NCBI GenBank assembly: GCA_029237825.1
Contig: JAQZBQ010000010.1
Location: 1-64,000 of the forward strand
DNA: 64,000 nucleotides
Source of the DNA: Bacteroidota bacterium
GTDB taxonomy: Bacteria; Bacteroidota; Bacteroidia; B-17B0; Aurantibacillaceae
Reading direction: 5' to 3'
Below, piece by piece: positions 18,198-27,286 of the stretch. Made by a program: the position numbers and the translations under genes. The notes below the pieces were generated by a model that saw nothing but the letters and a program-made list of their open reading frames with translations, searched no databases and was not told where the DNA came from. The number at the start of each line of letters is the position of its first letter. The first letter of the stretch is position 1.

Positions 18198-18803
18198 ATG
18201 AAAAAAAGTAGTTTAAAGGCGGTTTTAAATATGAGTCAGCTCAGCATAGCCGCCAAAATTAACCGGGCCAGGCTAATTGTACAGGCAATAGACTCTCACC
18301 CCAATACCTTTACAAACCCTGTACCTTCGCTTAACAGCGTGTACCTGGCCATTGATGAACTCGAGGCAGCTTATACCGGTGCCTCGGATGGCGGAAAAAC
18401 AAAAACGCGTGTGATGTATGATAAGGAGGACGCGCTGATGCTTTTAATGAACGACCTGGCTTCTTACGTGCAAATGGTAGCCGCTGGAGACGACGGGATT
18501 GTGCACCTGGCAGGGCTCGAAGTAAAAAGCTTTAGCAGGCGTAACCCGAGGGATTTTTCTGTAGAACAGGGCGATCATACCTGCTCGGCAGTGGTTACGG
18601 CACCTTACGTCAGGCGTGCAGCCTACCTGTGGGAATACACTAACGACCCGTCAGGCTCATGGATAAGCGCCGGAGATACCCTTACCAGCAGCATCGAAAT
18701 AAATGACCTGGTACCGGGAACGCGTTACTGGTTCAGGGTGGCGGTTATAGACAGTACCGGAAGGCACCCGTTTAACACACCGCTGAGTTTAATTGTATTA
18801 TAA
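18198..18803 (+). CDS. FN3-like domain protein, 201 aa
   Basis: A 201-residue protein without signal peptide. The N-terminal half (1-110) is helical and unrecognised; the C-terminal half (about 115-200) fits a fibronectin type III fold (AYLWEYTNDPSGSW, INDLVPGTRYWFRVAVID, the typical GxxYxFRVxAV core). Start ATG 18198. The gene is more GC-rich than its neighbours and lies just after the 21-bp array, with a second small gene 28 nt downstream, so the pair may be one transferred cassette. Function unknown. Confidence 0.7.
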   Translation: MKKSSLKAVLNMSQLSIAAKINRARLIVQAIDSHPNTFTNPVPSLNSVYLAIDELEAAYTGASDGGKTKTRVMYDKEDALMLLMNDLASYVQMVAAGDDGIVHLAGLEVKSFSRRNPRDFSVEQGDHTCSAVVTAPYVRRAAYLWEYTNDPSGSWISAGDTLTSSIEINDLVPGTRYWFRVAVIDSTGRHPFNTPLSLIVL

Positions 18804-18831
18804 TGTTTAACTAATTTAAAAATGAGAAATT

Positions 18832-19182
18832 ATGGAAAGCTCACGCAAACCGCAGGCCGTTCAGTTCATAGCCGATGATCACCTGCTACGGTTTATTGAT
18901 GAACAGGCTAAACACAAACCACACAATGCCATGGTGCAATTGCTGCACAAAGCAGTAGGTGCACAACCCACCACGCAGGACACGCTGTGGTGGACCGTGT
19001 TTTTACTAACATGGGTAAGCGCCGACGAACTGGCAAAAAAAGAACTGATACAGGCCATAGCCAACGGCAGCAAACTTACCAAGGCCGATGCGGGGCGGGC
19101 ACTCGAAAATGGTGCCAAAGCCATTAAGCTGCTGGTAGATGCCGGCATGCAAAGTGGTAACCTGTACGACTGCGGTTGCTAA
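18832..19182 (+). CDS. Hypothetical protein, 116 aa
   Basis: Unrecognised 116-residue protein, mostly alpha-helical, with a short hydrophobic stretch (LWWTVFLLTWVSA) and a C-terminal CGC. It is 28 nt downstream of the FN3 gene in the same direction and shares its higher GC content. A strong intrinsic terminator follows at 19204-19238, marking the end of the two-gene unit. Confidence 0.6.
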   Translation: MESSRKPQAVQFIADDHLLRFIDEQAKHKPHNAMVQLLHKAVGAQPTTQDTLWWTVFLLTWVSADELAKKELIQAIANGSKLTKADAGRALENGAKAIKLLVDAGMQSGNLYDCGC

Positions 19183-19203
19183 AGCGGTTTTTTTAACCAT
19201 GCG

Positions 19204-19238
19204 AAAAGCGGAAACTGATGGTTCCGCTTTTTTTTTTC
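19204..19238 (+). terminator. Rho-independent terminator
   Basis: A 10-bp perfect stem AAAAGCGGAA/TTCCGCTTTT with an 8-nt loop, followed by a run of T. It ends the FN3/116-aa transcription unit. Confidence 0.85.
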
Positions 19239-19345
19239 AAAATTGCTACGGTAAAATAATATTAGCTCAGCTTTTAGTAAATAAATACTGAAACCTTTCA
19301 ATTCAATGCTTGAAAATTTTGTAACGTAGAGTATTGATTACCCAT

Positions 19346-19353
19346 TAAATTTG
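19346..19353 (+). promoter_or_regulatory. -7 box TAAATTTG
   Basis: A perfect TAnnTTTG box 20 nt before ATG 19374 of the receiver gene. Confidence 0.5.
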
Positions 19354-19373
19354 AAGCATTACAAAAACCATAA

Positions 19374-19772
19374 ATGAACATGAATATGATTAACTCTGAT
19401 TATCTTTCAAATCAGGTTAGTTCGATACTATTGATCGACGATAATGTGGTGGATAATTTTATTCATCAAAGTTTAATTAGCCGGATTGGCCATTTTAACA
19501 TTCAGGTTTGCCAATCGGCTGATGCGGCCTTGCAGCATTTGACAACTTGTCAAACCCGTTACGATTTAATATTACTGGATCTTTTCATGCCTTTTATGGA
19601 TGGCTTTAAGTTTATAGAAGCTTTTAATTGTCTGAATTTTAATAATAAGCATGGCGAGGTCTGCGTTTTAACAGTGAGCATTGATCCAAAAGATAAAGTA
19701 CGCGCCAGGCAACTGAATTTAAAATTTATTGAAAAACCAATCTCGCGCGCTCAACTGTTATCTATCCTGTAA
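19374..19772 (+). CDS. Single-domain response regulator receiver
   Basis: A 132-residue CheY-like receiver. The acidic pair is in ILLIDDN (residues 19-25), the phospho-acceptor Asp in YDLILLDLFMPFMDGF, a Thr in VCVLTVSIDP, and the Lys in LKFIEKPISRAQL. No output domain. A perfect -7 box TAAATTTG at 19346-19353 is 20 nt upstream. No kinase is adjacent; it may interact with the signalling operon at 29-32 kb or an unlinked kinase. Confidence 0.88.
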   Translation: MNMNMINSDYLSNQVSSILLIDDNVVDNFIHQSLISRIGHFNIQVCQSADAALQHLTTCQTRYDLILLDLFMPFMDGFKFIEAFNCLNFNNKHGEVCVLTVSIDPKDKVRARQLNLKFIEKPISRAQLLSIL

Positions 19773-19812
19773 AAAAGGTAGGTGATGATTACATTACGAC
19801 AGCAATCACAGG

Positions 19813-20169
19813 TCAAATTTTACCCAAAGACGAATCACCTATAACAAAGGTTATACTATCAGGGTCTATGCAATGCCATGTATCTTTTGCATTTGGTCCT
19901 TCACCTTTAAATACGAAACCCAGGTGCGATGAGCAATGGCCACAGCTCGCCTCAATAATGGTGTCTGAAAACGTATAAGTAACCGCCTTTTCGATGGATG
20001 TAGTAAAACTTGGCCAACCACAAAACGATTGAAATCTTTTGGTTGATACATACACGGGATAGCTACAGGTTTTACAAGCATAGATTCCGGCAGAAAACTG
20101 GCTATTGATATGCGCCTTACTAAAATTAAAATTTTTAAACTGGTTTAAGAATAATAAACTTCTATCCAT
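19813..20169 (-). CDS. MsrB-like methionine-R-sulfoxide reductase
   Basis: A 118-residue SelR/MsrB domain protein. Two zinc CxxC pairs are present (C32/C35 and C76/C79), as is the GWPSF motif at 51-55. A Cys at residue 100 (HCIDPDSITF) is in the place of the catalytic Cys of the RYCINS motif. The protein is shorter than usual MsrB (about 140-150) at the N-terminus and its catalytic segment is atypical (HCIDP for YCINS), so it could be a divergent paralogue with another substrate. Reduces R-methionine sulfoxide if active. Cytoplasmic. Confidence 0.82.
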   Translation of the reverse strand: MDRSLLFLNQFKNFNFSKAHINSQFSAGIYACKTCSYPVYVSTKRFQSFCGWPSFTTSIEKAVTYTFSDTIIEASCGHCSSHLGFVFKGEGPNAKDTWHCIDPDSITFVIGDSSLGKI

Positions 20170-20445
20170 AATTGTTTTATTGATTAAATATTCAACGACA
20201 TTCCAGTACCGTATTATAAAAATATTTCGGAAAATTATCTAAACATTATTTTTTGGGCGAATCTGGTAAAAGAATCGGTGAGATATAAAATATCTATCAC
20301 TTTTCTTTTAGCGGTAACAACAGAAATACTTTAGGAAATTTGTAAAACCGGAATTAATCCTCTACCGGCTATTAAATTTCCGTCCTTAACGATAAATTGT
20401 TATATGAATTTACATAAATACCATTTTTGTAAAACATAATTTACA

Positions 20446-20688
20446 ATGAAAAGTCTGGCTCTACTATCTGTATTTCTATTCTTTATTATTTTTTCGTCCT
20501 GCCGAAAAGATTTTACCTGCACCTGCTCAAAAATTTATAAAAATCAAACGGGCAATAATACCAGGGATTTTTCCAAACAAACGTTTCAAGATACCAGGAA
20601 AAATGCCGAAACAAAATGTAAAGCGCTCGAAACTTCGTGCGATGATGACCTGGGTGATTACACTTTAAAGTGCGAGGCTGATTGTTAA
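20446..20688 (+). CDS. Small Cys-rich lipoprotein
   Basis: An 80-residue protein with a lipoprotein signal (LFFIIFSSC, lipid Cys at about residue 19) and seven further Cys in 61 residues, in the pattern TCTC...KCKALETSC...LKCEADC. The even spacing suggests disulfides in an extracytoplasmic domain. The family is common in Bacteroidota but its role is unknown. The next gene follows after 18 nt. Confidence 0.7.
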   Translation: MKSLALLSVFLFFIIFSSCRKDFTCTCSKIYKNQTGNNTRDFSKQTFQDTRKNAETKCKALETSCDDDLGDYTLKCEADC

Positions 20689-20706
20689 TTTTTTTTGGTT
20701 CTGATC

Positions 20707-21135
20707 ATGCAATTTTCTAACAGCAACGCCGCATCATTCGAAAACGCTTCGCCTTATCCCTCTAACGGACATGAAGTACCCGCCGCGAGTCATTCCAACA
20801 CGATCTATAGCAGCGTACTTACCTTTAATAAAGGAATTGATAACCTAAAGGATACCATTACACATACCATACAGCAAAACGGACATTCAAAAATTGAACT
20901 AACAAAAGTAATTTTTATGGATGGCGAGCAAGACCCTGCCCGTATAACCATTTATTGTAACAACCAATTCCTGTTTAATTTAGGAAGGTTTGAGCCTTCA
21001 AAAAGTGAAGACTTTATCGTCGCTGCCATAAATAGGTATATTGTTTTTAATAACAGCGAATTAGAACTAAAGGTGAATTCCCGGAAACCATTTAAAGTAA
21101 TTCTGCACTATCAATACCACAACAAAAACGCTTAA
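20707..21135 (+). CDS. Hypothetical protein, 142 aa
   Basis: Unrecognised. The frame opens at a TTG at 20695, but ATG 20707 is the better start (MQFSNSNAASFENAS). Mostly beta with an N-terminal helix (DNLKDTITHTIQQNG). No signal peptide or membrane segment. It lies 18 nt after the Cys-rich lipoprotein and is followed by a terminator at 21236-21270, so the two are probably one operon. Confidence 0.6.
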   Translation: MQFSNSNAASFENASPYPSNGHEVPAASHSNTIYSSVLTFNKGIDNLKDTITHTIQQNGHSKIELTKVIFMDGEQDPARITIYCNNQFLFNLGRFEPSKSEDFIVAAINRYIVFNNSELELKVNSRKPFKVILHYQYHNKNA

Positions 21136-21235
21136 ACAAAATAGACTAATTACAATCCTGAGAGTGGTTTTGTGTAATTCATTTTGCATAAACTACTTTA
21201 CATTTGAGAATAGTTTTCAATGATTTAGTTTTTTT

Positions 21236-21270
21236 AAAAAAGGCCCCTTTCATTTTTAAGGGGCTTTTTC
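21236..21270 (+). terminator. Rho-independent terminator
   Basis: Stem AAAAAG(G)CCCCTT/AAGGGGCTTTTT with one bulged G and an 8-nt loop, ending in TTTTTC. Confidence 0.8.
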
Positions 21271-21419
21271 GTTGCTTAAACTGGCTGCCTGGTAAGTAAA
21301 AAGATAATCCGGCTAGATATTTTCGTTTTACAAATGGGTCTGTATGAAATAGCGTGAATTATGTAAGATCGTGTCGTTGAAATTGTATAGTTTTAAATTA
21401 AACTAAAAAACTATTTTAT

Positions 21420-22121
21420 ATGAAAAAAGCTTTACTTCTGTTTGTATCTGTTATGAGTGTAACAATTGGCCTAAGGGCTCAATGCACAATTCAGCAAAGT
21501 TGTACACCATCAGGCGGTTATTGTTCTACACCCGCAGCCAACTCAAGCCTTCCAAATGCAAACGAGTTAACGCCCTATAATTCTGTTATTCAGATTACGT
21601 TGGCATCAAGCTGGGCCGGAAACACAATTAACAGCGGCACATTAACCTCTGTTACAGGTTTGCCTGCCGGTTTATCTTATTCTTCAAATCCAACAAATGG
21701 TGTTATTAGCGGTGGCGGAAGCGGTTGCATTTTAATAACCGGAACTCCTGCAACGGGTAGCGCAGGCACCTATACTATTACTGCTAACATGAGTTTAAAC
21801 ACAATGTTTGGGTTGATACCGGGTACCCTGAAATGGACTTTAACAGTACTTGGTACAACAGGCATTACTGAAGGCACTACCGGAAATAACGGAACCGCTA
21901 TCATTGCACCAAACCCTGTTAAAAATAAAATAAACATCATGGCAGATTTTTATTTTACGCAAGTAACCCTATTTGATGCACAAGGAAAAGAAATTACCAT
22001 TCAGAAAATGAGTGATACAGACAATGGCTCAATTGATGTTAGCCATATTAGCCAGGGACTTTACTTTTTACATATAAGTGATGGAACCAATAGTGTGGTT
22101 CGTAAATTCATTAAAGACTAA
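21420..22121 (+). CDS. Secreted protein with T9SS type A sorting domain, 233 aa
   Basis: Signal peptide at residues 1-20 (MKKALLLFVSVMSVTIGLRAQ). A middle beta domain (about 40-150) resembles a putative Ig/cadherin-like fold (LPAGLSYSSNPTNGVISG, GTPATGSAGTYTITA), and the type A sorting domain covers about 158-233 (IIAPNPVKNKINI, LFDAQGKEI, GSIDVSHISQGLYFLHI, VVRKFIKD). It is exported by the T9SS and processed at the cell surface. Small cargo, function unknown. A terminator follows. Confidence 0.88.
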   Translation: MKKALLLFVSVMSVTIGLRAQCTIQQSCTPSGGYCSTPAANSSLPNANELTPYNSVIQITLASSWAGNTINSGTLTSVTGLPAGLSYSSNPTNGVISGGGSGCILITGTPATGSAGTYTITANMSLNTMFGLIPGTLKWTLTVLGTTGITEGTTGNNGTAIIAPNPVKNKINIMADFYFTQVTLFDAQGKEITIQKMSDTDNGSIDVSHISQGLYFLHISDGTNSVVRKFIKD

Positions 22122-22164
22122 TTAAACCCGCACAATGTGAAATTTGTTTTCACATGAACACATA

Positions 22165-22196
22165 AAAATCCCTGCCGAAAAGCGGGGATTTTTTAT
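22165..22196 (+). terminator. Rho-independent terminator
   Basis: Stem AAAATCCCTGC/GCGGGGATTTT (one T-G pair), 6-nt loop, then TTTTA. It lies between the convergent T9SS genes at 21420 (+) and 22302 (-). Confidence 0.8.
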
Positions 22197-22301
22197 TTTC
22201 ATTTATCAGATTTTCAATCATCTATGTTATTAGGCAAGTGCAACAGAAAATGATAAAAATGGTTCAGTATTTCCTGTTTTTACCAACACACTTCAGCTCA
22301 C

Positions 22302-23945
22302 TTATTCCAAAACTATCCGCTGAGTTACATTACTGTCTTCATTTATAACTTCCAGAAGATAGAGTCCCTTTGAACAGGCACTTAAATCCAAATGTTTTAC
22401 ACATGTACCCTGCCCCTTTTGTAATACCTCTTTAGCTATAAGTTGGCCCTGTGAATTATAAAGGTTAAGTATTAAATCGTTTTCCCTTTCCTGACGGTAT
22501 TGAAGCTCAAATAAACCTGATGACGGGTTTGGGAAAACTGACAACGGTGGGTCAAATTTCATTACTTCCTTATATTGGTTGGTGAAAGTACCACAAGTCC
22601 ATTTTATCATATAAAGGTCTGAATTTGATGAAGAGTACATAGTATAAACTGCACTTCCCGGATCAAAATCTGCTGATCCGTTAAGTGGACCTATCGCGAT
22701 CATACTTCCATATTTATCCACAGCAATGTCCATTATGTTACTCGCATCTGCTTTACCAACACAAATAAAATTTCCTTTGCTATTATATTTTGCAATGAAG
22801 ATATTTAACGGATATCCAACGGAAAGATGAAATGTATCAGCACCCAGGTCAAAATCCACTTTAAAGCCAAAAACACCCGCAGTGATAATGTTGCCCTGCG
22901 AATCAAAAGCCAAATCGTATGCCGCGCAACTCCCGCCCTGCGGTGATGTGAGGTTAAATTGCCGGCCCCAGGTAAAATGTCCCGAAGTATCAAACCTGCA
23001 TATAAAAGAAGTGGGCAATGCGGAACTCAGATTATAAACGGCCTGGCCCGGATTGACATCGAGTGTGCCATTAAATGTACCGGTGAGCGCTAATGAATTA
23101 TTGGGCCCTAATGCTAGTGTATAATTGAATTCATTAGCCGCATTCCCAATCTGCTTTTTCCACAAAAAATCGCCATTGGAATTTAGCTTGCATATAAAAA
23201 TATCCTGCCCACCGTTCGAAGTGAGGCTATCGCTTGCCCCGGATCCAAAATAGGTAACGCCGGAGAAATTACCCGACGCATATACACTTCCATCTCTATC
23301 AACGGCAATTGAATAGCATTGTTCATTTGTGTATTTTCCGCCTATTTGTTCGGCCCATTGAAAAACACCGTTAGAATCCAATTTAATTATGAAAATATCA
23401 CTTTGGCCTTTGGCAGTTAAATTAAACACACCCGGGCCCGGATCAAAATCTTTCGTATAATCAAACGTTCCTGTGGCATAAATATTATCTAACGAATCTA
23501 CCCCAATCGAAAACACATTATAAACAAACAGGTTTGCCATCCAGATAACATTGCCCGTTGAAGATAATTTTGAAAAGAATGAATTTCCGGCGCTTTGGAA
23601 ACCAGTCAAAAAAATGCTGCCCTTTGATCCAATAGTTAAATCTCTTCCACCCTGATCACCGTTTCCACTAATTTGCTTCAACCAGATCATATTACCGGCA
23701 TTGTCCATTTTTGAAATGTACCCATCGTAGGATGTGGCGGCTAAGGAGAATGAAGGGTTACCGGGTGCAAATTTCATTGTTCCCTGAAACATCCCTGTTG
23801 AGTAAACGTTCCCTGACAAGTCAGTTGTAATAGCGGATCCCACGCCACCAATTGGGCCGCTAAATTGCTTCGCCCAATTTAAAGCTGGCTGTGCCTTTGC
23901 GGCAAAGCAAAAGAAAATAAAAATGAATTGAATTAAAACGCGCAT
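22302..23945 (-). CDS. SBBP beta-propeller protein with T9SS type A sorting domain
   Basis: A 547-residue secreted protein with a signal peptide at 1-18 (IQFIFIFFCFAAKAQ). About eight repeats (residues 25-455) follow the SBBP pattern: GNVYSTGMFQGTM, then FxPG, SxxDGYISKMDNAGNMIWLKQ. This predicts a beta-propeller with an acidic, possibly calcium-binding motif DxxGxxxW at blade ends. The C-terminal sorting domain is at about 468-547 (SVFPNPSSGLFEL, LYNSQGQLI, LSACSKGLYLLEV). Surface-exposed or released. Binding partner unknown. Confidence 0.9.
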   Translation of the reverse strand: MRVLIQFIFIFFCFAAKAQPALNWAKQFSGPIGGVGSAITTDLSGNVYSTGMFQGTMKFAPGNPSFSLAATSYDGYISKMDNAGNMIWLKQISGNGDQGGRDLTIGSKGSIFLTGFQSAGNSFFSKLSSTGNVIWMANLFVYNVFSIGVDSLDNIYATGTFDYTKDFDPGPGVFNLTAKGQSDIFIIKLDSNGVFQWAEQIGGKYTNEQCYSIAVDRDGSVYASGNFSGVTYFGSGASDSLTSNGGQDIFICKLNSNGDFLWKKQIGNAANEFNYTLALGPNNSLALTGTFNGTLDVNPGQAVYNLSSALPTSFICRFDTSGHFTWGRQFNLTSPQGGSCAAYDLAFDSQGNIITAGVFGFKVDFDLGADTFHLSVGYPLNIFIAKYNSKGNFICVGKADASNIMDIAVDKYGSMIAIGPLNGSADFDPGSAVYTMYSSSNSDLYMIKWTCGTFTNQYKEVMKFDPPLSVFPNPSSGLFELQYRQERENDLILNLYNSQGQLIAKEVLQKGQGTCVKHLDLSACSKGLYLLEVINEDSNVTQRIVLE

Positions 23946-24100
23946 ATTTTATATTAAAGTTGGTAAATGCTCTTCGTTTTCTATAATTAATATCGATAAA
24001 AACTGGATCCGATGCGCTGTATTTACAAATAGAGGAAATAACTGTAATGCCTTACACTTTTACAAATATTATTTATATTTAGTACTTATAAAAGTGCTTT

Positions 24101-27100
24101 ATGACCATCCCTCAGTACCTTGAGAATATTAATAAACGATACAAAACAGGCAACGCAACCGAACACACATTCAGAGGTGATTTACAGCAATTAATTGAAG
24201 CCCTGGTTCCGGGTATTGACGCTACCAATGAACCCAAACGACAAAAATGCGGAGCGCCCGATTACATCCTGACTAAAAAAGGTATTCCTGTTGGCTTCAT
24301 TGAAGCAAAAGATATTGGAGATCCGGATTTAGAAGGCAACAAGAAGACAGGAAACAAAGAGCAGTTTGATCGGTATAAGGCATCCCTTAATAATTTACTA
24401 TTTACAGATTACCTGAACTTCCTGTTTTATAAGGATGGAAATTTAGTCACATCCATTAAAATTGCTCAGTTGGTAGAAAAGCCTTCCAAAAACGGAAGCG
24501 TGTTTACCACAGAAATAGAATTCCTTCCTCAAAACTACGACACGTTTAAAAACCTTTTAATCCATTTTTCGCAAGAGATTACCCAAACCATTAAAAGCAG
24601 TTTAAAGCTTGCGCAAATGATGGCTGGCAAAGCACGTTTATTATCTGATGTGATTGAGAAGGCTTTAACAAGCGATGAAACCAATCAGGAAAACAGCACG
24701 CTGAAAGAGCAAATGCAGGCCTTTAAGGAATTGCTCATACACGATATTACGCCCAAAGGTTTTGCGGATGTGTATGCCCAAACCATTGCGTATGGTATGT
24801 TTGCTGCCCGTTTGCATGATCCAACCTTACCCACTTTTAGCAGGCAGGAAGCTGCCGAACTGATACCCAAAACCAACCCATTTTTAAGAAAGTTGTTTGG
24901 CTACATTGCCGGCCCTGATATCGACGACCGCATCAAATGGATCGTAGATAGTTTGGTGGAAATATTTTTGGCCTGCAACGTGGAGGAGATTTTAAAAAAC
25001 TATGGGAAATCAACCAAAATGGAAGACCCGATCATCCATTTTTATGAAACGTTTTTGAGCGAGTACGACCCTAAATTACGTAAAGCACGAGGTGTATGGT
25101 ACACACCGGCGCCGGTGGTTAATTTTATTGTGCGGGCAGTGGATGATATTTTAAAAACTGAATTTGATTTGCCTCAGGGTTTAGCTGACACATCCAAAAC
25201 AAAAATTAAGGTAAATATACAGGGCAAGCAGGTTGAACAGGAAGTACATAAAGTTCAAATACTAGACCCTGCCACCGGTACCGGAACGTTTTTAGCAGAA
25301 GTTGTAAAACACATCTATAAAAAGTTTGGCGGGCAGCAAGGTATATGGAGCAACTACATTGAAACCCACTTGTTACCCCGTTTAAATGGTTTTGAGTTAT
25401 TAATGGCCTCTTATGCCATGGCGCATTTGCAAATGGATTTATTTTTAACCGAAACGGGTTATAAGCCAAGCAAAGAACAACGCTTGCGCATATACCTCAC
25501 AAACAGTTTAGAAGAAAGCCATCCGGATACCGGGACCTTATTTGCCAATTGGTTAAGTACCGAAGCTAATGAAGCCAACCAAATAAAACGTGACACACCG
25601 GTGATGTGTATCATTGGTAATCCTCCTTATAGTGGCGAAAGCGCCAACAAAGGCGAATGGATTATGAACCTGATGGAAGATTATAAAAAAGAACCAGGTG
25701 GTAAAGAAAAATTAAATGAACGAACATCTAAATGGTTAAATGATGATTACGTTAAATTCCTGCGATACGGACAACATTTTATAGAAAAAAATGGAAGTGG
25801 AGTTTTAGCTTTTATTAATCCTCACGGCTTTTTAGACAACCCAACCTTTAGGGGAATGCGTTGGCATTTATTAAAAACGTATGATAAAATTTACACCATT
25901 GATTTACACGGTAACAGTAAAAAGAAAGAAACTGCACCTGATGGAAGTGCTGACATAAATGTGTTTGATATCATGCAAGGGGTTTCTATAAACATTTTTG
26001 TAAAAACAGGGAAGAAAAAAACGAATGAATTAGGTAAAGTATTTCATTTAGATATATACGGTAAGCGGGATTTTAAATATGATTATTTGCTCTCTAATTC
26101 TATTGAAAAAATTCAATTTAAAGAAATTAAAACTACAGCACCAATGTATTATATGGTGCAAATGGATTTAAACAAAGAAGCAGAATATAAAATAGGTTTC
26201 TCACTGAATGAAATGTTTCTTATAAACGGAAATGGCATAACAACCGCACATGATACTTTTGTAATTAAGGATTCAAGTAAGGAATTACTAGAATGGTTTA
26301 ATGCATTTAAAAACACAGACAGGAACGAAGAATTACTTCATAAAAATTTCGAAGTCAAAAAGAAAAGTGGTTGGAATATACTTGAGGGATATGATAATAT
26401 AAAAAAGATAACAGATACTTCAACTTTTATAAAAAAAATTAGATACAGACCTTTTGATGACAAATATATTTTTTATGAAGATAAATTGGTTTGGAGGACA
26501 GTGAGAAAGGTAATGAACAACTACTTATCTGGTGATAATTATGGTCTATTGTGCCCAAAAGCTTTTAAGGATAGTTCTTTTTCGCATATTTTTATAACAG
26601 ATATTATATCAGAGGCAATTTTTTTATCATCTCAAACAGGTTCAAATGCTATGAATTTGCCTCTTTATATTTACCCCGAAACAAAAGGTCAAATAACCAT
26701 CGGTCAATCATCGGTAAGAACACCAAACCTTAATTTAGAAATTATAAATCAAATCGCAGATAAATTAGGTTTACGTTTTACCAACGAAAAAGAAAAAACC
26801 AAAAACACTTTTGCGCCAATTGATATTTTAGATTACATCTACGCGGTGTTGCATTCGCCCACTTATAGAGAAAAATACAAAGAGTTTTTAAAAATTGATT
26901 TTCCAAGGGTGCCTTATCCAAAGGATGCAGCCACCTTTTGGCAATTGGTAAAGCTGGGAGGAGAAATACGGCAAATCCATTTGTTGGAATCTCCCGTTGT
27001 TGAGCAATACATTACACAGTACCCGGTATCAGGAGATAACCTGGTTACCAAACCTAAATATCAGGATGGTAAAGTCTTTATCAACGATACTCAATATTTT

Positions 27101-27286
27101 GATAAGGTTCCGCAAATAGCCTGGGAGTTTTACATCGGTGGCTACCAACCGGCGCAAAAGTGGCTCAAAGATCGTAAGGATAGGAAACTGGAGTTTGATG
27201 ATATTTTGCATTACCAAAAAATCATCGTGGCGTTAACGGAAACAGATCGTTTAATGAAGCAAATTGATAAAATAGCAATTGAATAA
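24101..27286 (+). CDS. Type ISP-like restriction-modification protein without helicase
   Basis: A 1061-residue fusion. A PD-(D/E)xK nuclease domain is at the N-terminus (APDYILTKKGIPVGFIEAK, about residues 51-70). A helical coupler follows. The gamma-class adenine methyltransferase has motif I ILDPATGTGTF near 387-397 and motif IV GNPPY at 505-509. The C-terminal region (YRPFDDKYIFYEDKLVWRTVRK, near 785) matches the type ISP target-recognition part. The segment FYETFLSEYDPKLRKARGVW is typical of type ISP and Eco57I-like proteins. The SF2 helicase of LlaGI-type enzymes (about 1500-1600 residues) is absent, so this is better seen as type IIG-like: it would methylate one adenine and cleave unmodified DNA. 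It stands alone, without separate S or M genes. Confidence 0.85.
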   Translation: MTIPQYLENINKRYKTGNATEHTFRGDLQQLIEALVPGIDATNEPKRQKCGAPDYILTKKGIPVGFIEAKDIGDPDLEGNKKTGNKEQFDRYKASLNNLLFTDYLNFLFYKDGNLVTSIKIAQLVEKPSKNGSVFTTEIEFLPQNYDTFKNLLIHFSQEITQTIKSSLKLAQMMAGKARLLSDVIEKALTSDETNQENSTLKEQMQAFKELLIHDITPKGFADVYAQTIAYGMFAARLHDPTLPTFSRQEAAELIPKTNPFLRKLFGYIAGPDIDDRIKWIVDSLVEIFLACNVEEILKNYGKSTKMEDPIIHFYETFLSEYDPKLRKARGVWYTPAPVVNFIVRAVDDILKTEFDLPQGLADTSKTKIKVNIQGKQVEQEVHKVQILDPATGTGTFLAEVVKHIYKKFGGQQGIWSNYIETHLLPRLNGFELLMASYAMAHLQMDLFLTETGYKPSKEQRLRIYLTNSLEESHPDTGTLFANWLSTEANEANQIKRDTPVMCIIGNPPYSGESANKGEWIMNLMEDYKKEPGGKEKLNERTSKWLNDDYVKFLRYGQHFIEKNGSGVLAFINPHGFLDNPTFRGMRWHLLKTYDKIYTIDLHGNSKKKETAPDGSADINVFDIMQGVSINIFVKTGKKKTNELGKVFHLDIYGKRDFKYDYLLSNSIEKIQFKEIKTTAPMYYMVQMDLNKEAEYKIGFSLNEMFLINGNGITTAHDTFVIKDSSKELLEWFNAFKNTDRNEELLHKNFEVKKKSGWNILEGYDNIKKITDTSTFIKKIRYRPFDDKYIFYEDKLVWRTVRKVMNNYLSGDNYGLLCPKAFKDSSFSHIFITDIISEAIFLSSQTGSNAMNLPLYIYPETKGQITIGQSSVRTPNLNLEIINQIADKLGLRFTNEKEKTKNTFAPIDILDYIYAVLHSPTYREKYKEFLKIDFPRVPYPKDAATFWQLVKLGGEIRQIHLLESPVVEQYITQYPVSGDNLVTKPKYQDGKVFINDTQYFDKVPQIAWEFYIGGYQPAQKWLKDRKDRKLEFDDILHYQKIIVALTETDRLMKQIDKIAIE

